A DNA stretch of 8,747 bases, taken from NCBI GenBank assembly GCA_947473535.1, contig CANJFK010000021.1, positions 1 through 8,747 of the forward strand, in the 5' to 3' direction. Position 1 is the stretch's first letter, and every line of letters starts with the position of its first letter. The stretch is from Legionellaceae bacterium. Lineage in GTDB: Bacteria; Pseudomonadota; Gammaproteobacteria; Legionellales; Legionellaceae. The translations under genes and the position numbers were made by a program. A model generated the notes under the pieces. The model was not told the DNA's origin and searched no databases. It saw nothing but the letters and a program-made list of their open reading frames with translations. Shown here in pieces: positions 1 through 5,180 of this stretch.

Positions 1-69
1 CAAACCCGTTGCAGTTGCATATTTGTTTTGACAAATAAGATAGTCAGTATAAATATCAAGCATGTCCAT
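1..69 (-). CDS. IS transposase, N-terminal fragment (runs off the left edge)
   Basis: The minus strand reads MDMLDIYTDYLICQN and continues for 23 codons to the window edge. From memory this resembles the N-terminus of DDE transposases (IS4/IS701-like annotations) that are abundant in Legionella and relatives, which begin with an 'LDIYTDYLI.QN.YATATGL' segment. The enzyme would cut and rejoin the ends of its own IS. The start is the ATG at 69-67; a perfect Shine-Dalgarno AAGGAGG (complement of 78-84) lies 8 bases upstream, and a second in-frame ATG follows two codons later. The catalytic domain lies outside the window, so the family assignment rests on the first residues only. The Shine-Dalgarno is part of a small hairpin, described separately. 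Confidence 0.72.
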   Translation of the reverse strand, partial: MDMLDIYTDYLICQNKYATATGL

Positions 70-77
70 GTTCGGTT

Positions 78-96
78 CCTCCTTAAAAGCAGGAGG
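78..96 (-). promoter_or_regulatory. Hairpin sequestering the transposase Shine-Dalgarno
   Basis: CCTCCT (78-83) and AGGAGG (91-96) are exact inverted repeats around a 7-base loop. In the minus-strand transcript the right half of the stem is the Shine-Dalgarno of the transposase. Some IS elements (IS10 and IS50 are the known cases) use such a stem to keep transcripts entering from outside from being translated into transposase, whereas the element's own transcript lacks the outer half. Whether this element's own transcript starts inside the stem cannot be seen. Confidence 0.5.
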
Positions 97-109
97 GGGA
101 TTTTAATGA

Positions 110-310
110 ATTTTAGTTATGAAGCAAGGAGGCGTGCGTAAGGTGAGTCACTCAGCAGAACCCAACCTTGTTAAAGTGATCGAAGGGGATGAGGTTTTTC
201 TACAATTGTTAAAGGACGTTGACGCGGATGATGAACTTTGCTTTACCTATAGCGATTACGCTCGTGAGCGGTTTGGTATTCCTATGCAAGAGGTATTAAA
301 CTACAAATGA
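110..310 (+). pseudogene. SET-domain protein (lysine methyltransferase type), C-terminal remnant
   Basis: The open frame encodes GGVRKVSHSAEPNLVKV, then about 20 residues, then DADDELCFTYSDY. This matches the C-terminal half of the SET fold: the consensus is G-N-x-x-R-(F/Y)-(I/V)-N-H-S-C-x-P-N, then the strand with 'alrDI..GEEL', then the catalytic-Tyr region (T-x-D-Y). Here Asn of NHS is Ser and Cys is Ala. The N-terminal half, which carries the SAM-binding GxG motif, is absent; the frame closes with TGA at 107-109, next to the IS. An enzyme cannot be made from this piece. Possible residual starts are ATG 119 or GTG 143, the latter 10 bases after AAGGAGG (126-132). SET proteins are known Legionella effectors that methylate host histones (RomA/LegAS4), but an effector origin here is inference. 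The stop codon overlaps the end of the convergent kinase gene. Confidence 0.62.
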
Positions 311-1221
311 TTTAAATGATGTCTAAAACTTTGATCCAATACCAATCGTTGAAACCTTAAAAAACAAAGGTCGCTGTAAGCGAAGAAATCATTTGATGGA
401 TTACGATACACTTGTTGCACTAAGCTCCATAACCCCCAGAAAAAACACGACATGGTTTTATATACATACATACGACTCAACATCGTCTGAGTTAGTGATT
501 GAGAAAAATAGGCCTCTAATAACGTTTTTTCCTGTTCAAAAGAAAAATCACCCTCTGCAGCAAGCTCAGCTAAATCCCACATGGGATCATTGTTACCAGC
601 GAACTCAAAATCAAGGAGGTAGATAGTCTCTCCCGTGTCTTGAAAATTTTCACATCCTGTATCGCCATGGCAAGGAACTAAATCAATCTTTTTTTCTGAG
701 AGCGCATCATGAATGGTGTACATGTCATTTAAAAAATGATTAAGCCAAACTGGGCGCTTTAAATAAAAAGAGTTTAATATGTTTAAAAAAAGCCGAACTT
801 TAACAAAAGCCTGAAAATCATTGGGTAGTTTTTGACTTGTCATGTGTAAATAGCGCAAACTTTTTGCAGCACGATAAACTGAACCTAGTTCCTTAAACCG
901 TTCCGATGTCATTGTCACGGCGCCCTTTAAAAAACGAGTCAGCATTAGTCCATCTGAGGGATCAAAAAACAAGACATCTGGACCGATACCTATCGATGCG
1001 GCTTCACGTGAGGCAAATTCCTCAAACGTACGATTAATATAACGCGATGACCCCAGACCTGGAACTCGCAATACAACCTGTTCGTCACCAAGTTGTATTT
1101 TAAAGCTTGTATTGGAGTGTCCTCCCAGTCGAATTAAACTATCAATCGAAACATCGTTAAGGAGGGGAATCCTACCCATCGTTTTTTTAATAAGAGAATG
1201 CTCCTGAATCGATTGTCTCAT
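301..1221 (-). CDS. Choline/ethanolamine-kinase-like phosphotransferase (APH fold)
   Basis: This 306-residue protein has the protein-kinase-like fold of the choline kinase/LicA/aminoglycoside phosphotransferase group. An N-terminal lobe has the glycine-rich segment RLGGHSNTSFKI (31-42) and LRVPG (51-55). The catalytic Brenner motif is HGDTGCEN (185-192, consensus H-x-D-x-x-x-x-N), followed by LDFEFAG (203-209) as the Mg-binding DFE and NDPMWDLA (211-218). The DFE(F/Y)AG..NDP.(F/W)DLA string is typical of choline and ethanolamine kinases and LicA rather than of antibiotic-modifying enzymes. The likely reaction is ATP-dependent phosphorylation of choline, ethanolamine or a similar small alcohol in the cytosol, feeding phospholipid or surface phosphorylcholine synthesis. 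All catalytic residues appear intact. No partner gene (licC/licD or pcs) is in view, so the substrate is open; thiamine kinase-like activity is an alternative. The gene stands alone, downstream of a fold-back element. Start ATG 1221-1219, preceded by a distant AAGGA. Confidence 0.85.
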   Translation of the reverse strand: MRQSIQEHSLIKKTMGRIPLLNDVSIDSLIRLGGHSNTSFKIQLGDEQVVLRVPGLGSSRYINRTFEEFASREAASIGIGPDVLFFDPSDGLMLTRFLKGAVTMTSERFKELGSVYRAAKSLRYLHMTSQKLPNDFQAFVKVRLFLNILNSFYLKRPVWLNHFLNDMYTIHDALSEKKIDLVPCHGDTGCENFQDTGETIYLLDFEFAGNNDPMWDLAELAAEGDFSFEQEKTLLEAYFSQSLTQTMLSRMYVYKTMSCFFWGLWSLVQQVYRNPSNDFFAYSDLCFLRFQRLVLDQSFRHHLNHL

Positions 1222-1285
1222 GACGATTAAATCCTTGATTAGGTGAACACCGGCTTCAGTTGCATAAAAAATACTCGTGTAGTTA

Positions 1286-1294
1286 AATATAGCA
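1286..1294 (-). promoter_or_regulatory. Extended -10 promoter candidate for the kinase gene
   Basis: The minus strand reads TGCTATATT, an extended -10 (TG-n-TATATT), about 65 bases before the kinase ATG and just inside the border of the fold-back element. No good -35 lies 16-18 bases upstream, which extended -10 promoters can tolerate. If it is used, transcription starts only about 25 bases downstream of the repeat. This is a pattern match only. Confidence 0.4.
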
Positions 1295-1303
1295 CATTCT
1301 TGC

Positions 1304-1467
1304 TAGGGTCTGTTGACAATTCAGATTTCGACGTCCCACGACTAGTTTGCGGGATCCATTTATTCCTGATTCTGTGTAATAGGCCTGCGCATTAAGCAGG
1401 ATCACTGGATCCCGCGAACTAGTCGCGAGACGTTGGGCGTCTGATGATGAATTGTTAACAGACCCTA
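1304..1467. repeat. MITE-like fold-back element, 164 bp, with TA ends
   Basis: The outer arms are TAGGGTCTGTTGACAATTCA (1304-1323) and its inverted copy at 1448-1467, matching at 19 of 20 positions. A second inverted pair lies inside: CGACTAGTTTGCGGGATCCA (1339-1358) against 1406-1425, again 19 of 20. The 47-base centre (1359-1405) has no coding content. Both ends carry TA, as expected for the TA target duplication of IS630/Tc1 or IS427-type elements, so this is probably a non-autonomous element (MITE) moved by a transposase elsewhere. It fills most of the gap between the TPR-methyltransferase gene and the kinase promoter. The rest of the gap (1222-1303, 1468-1503) shows nothing beyond the promoter candidate. 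Confidence 0.75.
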
Positions 1468-1503
1468 ATAACCTTTAAGACTCTGGCCATGGGGTGCGTA
1501 CCA

Positions 1504-3213
1504 TCAAGGGCATTTACTTTGGGCCAATAAGGCATACAGCACAACGTCTAAATCGTGCCCCGTTTGTTGTCGTGCCACGATTTTTTTTTGATAAATGAGT
1601 TGCATGTTGTGCTGGGTGCATAACGATTGAATGTAATCGGGATGATGACTAAAGCGGACACTATTTTGCAGTTGCCAAGGCGCGGTCGTACTTACCTCGC
1701 TGGTCAATATGAATAGCGATCCGTCGGTAAGCCTGGGGCGTATGGCGCTAAATAAAGGTTCAAGATCACCTAAATAGGGTAATACGTCAGCAGCAACAGC
1801 TAGATCGTAATGGCGTTTGTCGTTTTGTAAAAAAGCAATTAATTCGGCTTCAATCAATTCATCATAAATCCCTTTTTCTTTTGCATGTGACAGCATTTTT
1901 GCAGCAATATCAACACCGATTAAGTGTTTACTTGATTCACGGAGCACAATACCACTTAATCCAGTTCCACAACCCAAGTCAATTGTACGATTGACTTGGA
2001 GGTAGTTGAGTTCATGTAATACTCGAGAAATTTGCTGAGGCAGGGTATATTTCAAGATGTTTTGCATGTGCTCTTCGTAATAAAGGGCATAATTATTGAA
2101 TAAATTTTTGGCATAATCTGGGCAAGCATTCGGATGGGTTTCATTTCCTGTGAGTGCGTGCAACATGAATTGGCTCGCTGCATCATTCGGATTTGCATTG
2201 AGCGCGCGTTTTAAAAGGACTACCGCTTCGTCACGATGATCCAGACGCATTTGAATGGCCGCCAAATTATTTAATGCAGCAAAATGCTTATCCGTTATCG
2301 TTACAATGGTTTCGAAGTGAGCTGTTGCTTCCGTTAAATGGCCCAAAGCCATTTGTGCAACACCCATATTGTATAGGTATTCCTCGTTATGAGGGTCTTG
2401 GCATAATAATACATCATAATGCATTAGCGCATTTTCAAAACGGTCATGATGCATAAACGTAGCGGCAAGATTGTTACGCGCATCGATATGATGCTGATCA
2501 AACGTTAAGGCACGAGTAAAGAAGTCAACAGCAAGCTGACCTTGATCACGTTTTAATGCGATAACACCCAGGTTGGTTAATGATTGAACATGTTCGCCAT
2601 TGAGTGTCAATACCTGATTAAACGCGAGCTCCGCTTCATCAAGTAAATTAACGTCCAACGATAATACCCCAAGGTAAAATTGTGCGTTTAAGTGTTCAGG
2701 ATTAAGTGTGATGACATTGTTAAATTGTTTTTGAGCCGCCATTAACTCTTTTTGTTTCAGTAGTAATAAACCTAAATTGTAGTGAGCTGCCGTGAAATCA
2801 GGTGCTGCGTGCAGCGCTGCACAATAATGTTTTAGAGCCTGCTGGAAATTGTCTTGTGAGGCGTAGATGGTTGCCAAATTGTTGTTTGCTTGAGCTGACG
2901 CTGGGTCGAGCCGTAGCGCTTGTTGATAATGATGAATAGCTTTGTCCACCTCGAGGGTATTTTTGTAGGCATTGGCGAGATTGGAGTGCAGGTTAGCATC
3001 CATTGGGTACAATGCCAGTGCTTGCTCGAAATAACTAATTGCGCGATTCATATCGCCAAGTTGCATGTGAGCTATCCCTATACCACGTAATGCTTCCTGG
3101 TGATGTGCGGACTGGCTTAATAGTTGCTCATAGAGGCTCATGGCTTGTGGTAGTTGGCCATCTTGATGATGTTGGTGAGCCTTTGTAAACAGTAATTCAA
3201 TCGTGTGGTTCAT
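1504..3213 (-). CDS. TPR protein fused to a SAM-dependent methyltransferase
   Basis: The 569-residue protein has two parts. Residues 3-342 are ten back-to-back 34-residue tetratricopeptide repeats with the usual pattern (for example NNLATIYASQDNFQQALKHY at 111-130). Residues about 366-565 form a class I methyltransferase: a DYAKNLFNNYALYYEEHM segment and L-K-Y-x-x-P, motif I TIDLGCGTG (410-418), the acidic ribose-binding residue in GVD (D435), then AVAADVLPYL (472-481). This matches the family annotated as 'predicted methyltransferase with TPR repeats' (COG4976); the substrate is not known, but the TPR part most likely binds a protein or polymer partner. It has no signal peptide, so it is cytosolic. 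It is the last gene of the rdgB operon, overlapping the phosphatase end by 17 bases. A Shine-Dalgarno AGGG (3221-3224) sits 7 bases before the ATG, inside the phosphatase gene. Confidence 0.9.
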   Translation of the reverse strand: MNHTIELLFTKAHQHHQDGQLPQAMSLYEQLLSQSAHHQEALRGIGIAHMQLGDMNRAISYFEQALALYPMDANLHSNLANAYKNTLEVDKAIHHYQQALRLDPASAQANNNLATIYASQDNFQQALKHYCAALHAAPDFTAAHYNLGLLLLKQKELMAAQKQFNNVITLNPEHLNAQFYLGVLSLDVNLLDEAELAFNQVLTLNGEHVQSLTNLGVIALKRDQGQLAVDFFTRALTFDQHHIDARNNLAATFMHHDRFENALMHYDVLLCQDPHNEEYLYNMGVAQMALGHLTEATAHFETIVTITDKHFAALNNLAAIQMRLDHRDEAVVLLKRALNANPNDAASQFMLHALTGNETHPNACPDYAKNLFNNYALYYEEHMQNILKYTLPQQISRVLHELNYLQVNRTIDLGCGTGLSGIVLRESSKHLIGVDIAAKMLSHAKEKGIYDELIEAELIAFLQNDKRHYDLAVAADVLPYLGDLEPLFSAIRPRLTDGSLFILTSEVSTTAPWQLQNSVRFSHHPDYIQSLCTQHNMQLIYQKKIVARQQTGHDLDVVLYALLAQSKCP

Positions 3214-4303
3214 GTTGTAACCCTATGGCTAAGGATTCCTGGCGCATAGTATTCGCCATGCGCACAAATTGCTCGAGTGTGCAGACATTAATCTGGCATC
3301 CAGGAATGCGGATAGGTTGTTCATTTAACGTTACTTTAACATAATAATGCTGCTTACCTTTCTTGACTAAGGAAAAATTTAAATCGGATGCGTACCTGGG
3401 GATATCATCAAGCGTAGCACCGAGTAGCGTAATGATATTTGAAATGACAGCGTCATGTGAAAAAAACAATATGCATTTGAGTGGTTTTTCTTGTTTACGC
3501 GCTTGCTGCAATGTATCAGCGATTGTTTGAAATAAAAAACGATTTAGACCCACTGCTAACGCTCTGTTTTTGAATGTGGTGATAAACATCCAGCGCCCAG
3601 CCTGGATGATGTCCTTCACATCCTGTTCACTTAGACCTTGAGGGGCGGCAATATGGTAACGCTGGTTAATAAAAAGGGCATCGGCTAACAATATTAATTG
3701 GTTTGCATGGGTAATTATAAGACCCGTTGCTTCACTCCAATGAGCGTATTTTGGTTGTAATTTACCGTCTGTAAGCATCCACTCAGGTGTTGAATAGACA
3801 TACTGATGTAATAATGCGTTGAGTGTTTTTTTGTTACTGTCTACTCGAAGCAATCTGTCTTGATCTTGAGGAAGAGTATGAACAGGGATCGGCTGATAGA
3901 AGCCTGGTAAAGCGGGTATTTTAGTCTTCGGTAAAGATGGACCTGTACCCAAAGGGTATAGCCCGAGCAAACAGGCTTCAGCGCTCATTATCGTTCGATT
4001 AAGATCAGTTGATTGGATGTAAATCGTTTCGGCATTATAACGCGCTGGTAGTAAATGGGCTTGGTTTACATACTTGTTACGCAGGCGTTGGCCTAATTGA
4101 TAAGACTGTGACATCCCTGAGGGGGTCAATTGGCCTAACCCTTCTGCCCAATGAAACGGTATAGTGGGAATTGTTATCAGTGGTGTTCGATCCCCATGAC
4201 GAATAATATCAATGGCAAAGAGTAATTTTTCCTGAGCGTAGGCATTGACTGCGATGATGAAACTTACTAAAACGGGAAATAAAATTGATTTCAGCATGCT
4301 CAT
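3197..4303 (-). CDS. Secreted histidine acid phosphatase (Map-like)
   Basis: This is a 368-residue member of the branch-2 histidine phosphatases. The catalytic motif RHGDRTP is at 35-41 (H36 takes the phosphate), followed by STDLNRTIMSAEACLLGLYP (98-117), a typical family segment, and the second catalytic pair HD (283-284, in FFSHDAVISN). Residues 1-23 are a classic Sec signal peptide (K5, hydrophobic VLVSFIIAV, then AYA before Q24), so the enzyme acts in the periplasm or outside the cell on phosphomonoesters. From memory the closest well-known relative is the Legionella major acid phosphatase Map, a type II-secreted tartrate-sensitive enzyme; secretion here is inferred. Cysteines at 111, 277, 336 and 341 could form disulfides. 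The gene follows rdgB by 3 bases and lacks a clear Shine-Dalgarno, suggesting translational coupling. M1 and M3 are both possible starts; both leave the signal peptide intact. Confidence 0.95.
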   Translation of the reverse strand: MSMLKSILFPVLVSFIIAVNAYAQEKLLFAIDIIRHGDRTPLITIPTIPFHWAEGLGQLTPSGMSQSYQLGQRLRNKYVNQAHLLPARYNAETIYIQSTDLNRTIMSAEACLLGLYPLGTGPSLPKTKIPALPGFYQPIPVHTLPQDQDRLLRVDSNKKTLNALLHQYVYSTPEWMLTDGKLQPKYAHWSEATGLIITHANQLILLADALFINQRYHIAAPQGLSEQDVKDIIQAGRWMFITTFKNRALAVGLNRFLFQTIADTLQQARKQEKPLKCILFFSHDAVISNIITLLGATLDDIPRYASDLNFSLVKKGKQHYYVKVTLNEQPIRIPGCQINVCTLEQFVRMANTMRQESLAIGLQHEPHD

Positions 4304-4306
4304 GTC

Positions 4307-4894
4307 TTAATGGGTTGAAAATTGGGCTATCAACTGTTTTAAAGCCTTTGCTCGGTGACTCATCGTATTTTTAAGTTGCGCGGGTAATTGTGCGAACGTA
4401 CATTGGTAGTCGGCTAGAAAAAAAACAGGATCATATCCAAAGCCACCGTCACCTATACGTTCATGGCTAATATCACCCGAGCATTTGCCAACAGCGAGCA
4501 AGGGGGTGGGATCATCGGCGTGTTGTACGACAGCAATGGCGCAGTAGAAATAGGCTTGTCGCTGTCCATCAGGAATAGGGGCCAATTTTTCTAGCAGCAG
4601 ATCGATATTCTCGCCGGCGGAGGCATCACACCCTGCATAACGTGCGGAATAAATACCGGGTTGTCCGTTGAGCGCGGCTACCACGAGTCCTGAATCATCA
4701 GCCAAGGCTGGTTTATTGCCGCAGCGACTGGCATGCCGAGCTTTAATTATAGCGTTTTCGATAAAACTCAAACCGGTTTCTTCGGCGTCATCAATGTGGA
4801 GGTGTGCTTGAGGAATACAATGCAAGGTCGACAGGATTGTTTGTAATTCTATCAGTTTACCTGGATTGCTTGTGGCTAAAATGAGTTCGTACAT
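4307..4894 (-). CDS. rdgB: XTP/dITP pyrophosphatase (non-canonical purine NTPase)
   Basis: The enzyme hydrolyses dITP, ITP and XTP to monophosphates and pyrophosphate in the cytosol, keeping deaminated purines out of DNA and RNA. All Ham1/RdgB motifs are present: ATSNPGK (7-13), [14 protein letters not shown] (about 39-52), ALADDSGL (63-70, with the catalytic/Mg aspartates D66-D67), [10 protein letters not shown] (79-88), [12 protein letters not shown] (148-159) and MSHRAKAL (178-185). At 195 residues the length matches E. coli RdgB (197). The open frame can be extended three codons to a TTG at 4903, but the ATG at 4894 gives the usual N-terminus (M-x-x-x-x-LAT.N.GK) and is chosen here. It is the first gene of a three-gene operon with the phosphatase and the TPR-methyltransferase, about 24 bases downstream of the predicted transcription start. 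The Shine-Dalgarno is weak. Confidence 0.97.
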   Translation of the reverse strand: MYELILATSNPGKLIELQTILSTLHCIPQAHLHIDDAEETGLSFIENAIIKARHASRCGNKPALADDSGLVVAALNGQPGIYSARYAGCDASAGENIDLLLEKLAPIPDGQRQAYFYCAIAVVQHADDPTPLLAVGKCSGDISHERIGDGGFGYDPVFFLADYQCTFAQLPAQLKNTMSHRAKALKQLIAQFSTH

Positions 4895-4924
4895 TACAGA
4901 CAATCCAAATAAGCGAGATTTTCA

Positions 4925-4953
4925 GTTATACCTTAATAATAAAAAATCGTCAA
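4925..4953 (-). promoter_or_regulatory. Sigma70 promoter of the rdgB operon
   Basis: The minus strand has TTGACG (-35, complement of 4948-4953), a 17-base AT-rich spacer and TATAAC (-10, complement of 4925-4930). Each hexamer differs from consensus at one position. Transcription should start near 4918, giving a leader of about 24 bases. No operator-like repeat overlaps it; a palindromic repeat begins about 17 bases upstream. Confidence 0.8.
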
Positions 4954-4969
4954 TTTGTCCGCACACCGC

Positions 4970-5142
4970 CAGGGCAACCGCATCTTGTGCCCAAATTTTA
5001 GTCGCATTATCCGAGCCGCGACCGTTAGGGAGCGTTCACGAAAGGTCATCCTTGACTTGCCGCTTCGTGAACGCTCCCTAACGGTCGCGGCTCGGGCAGA
5101 TTGACTTAATGTCAAACTAAAAATTAAGATGCGTTTACCCTG
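4970..5142. repeat. Nested palindromic repeat with a perfect 32-bp stem
   Basis: The core is an exact inverted repeat: 5011-5042 (begins CCGAGCCGCGACCGTTAGGG) pairs with 5064-5095 over all 32 positions, with a 21-base loop. Outside it, CAGGGCAACCGCATCTT (4970-4986) is repeated inverted at 5126-5142 with two mismatches, and TTGACTTAATGTCAA (5101-5115) is a small hairpin on the right flank only. GCACACCGC occurs as a direct copy at 4961-4969 and 5144-5152. The GC-rich GAGCCGCGACCGT..GGGAGCG core resembles dispersed palindromes I associate with Legionella-type genomes. In transcripts the stem would be very stable and could protect or end the ankyrin mRNA, but no T-run follows it, so it is not a classical intrinsic terminator. 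The remaining gap up to 5180 shows no further feature. Confidence 0.9.
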
Positions 5143-5180
5143 CGCACACCGCGCCTTAAACCCGATTGTCGTGCACGTTT

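Larger units (their letters stand above)
1..110 (-). mobile_element. End of an insertion sequence (partial)
   Basis: This stretch holds the transposase start and its short leader. The exact IS terminus is not visible because the opposite end is outside the window. It should lie between the hairpin (78-96) and the point where SET-domain homology begins in the plus-strand frame (about 110-128). A stop codon at 107-109 in the SET frame fits a junction close to position 110. The boundary is inferred. Confidence 0.55.

Noticed and set aside
393..626. 77-codon plus-strand open frame
   Set aside because: It lies entirely inside the kinase gene on the other strand, has no ribosome site and no recognisable motif; the kinase motifs are unambiguous.
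1304..1467. Fold-back element as an intrinsic terminator of the rdgB operon
   Set aside because: The arms are long and interrupted, no T-run follows on the minus strand, and the TA-bounded nested repeats fit a mobile element better.
4866..5115. Overlapping open frames on both strands across the rdgB upstream region
   Set aside because: They are produced by the palindromic repeat and the rdgB promoter region; the residues are encoded by the hairpin arms and no gene-like start is present.
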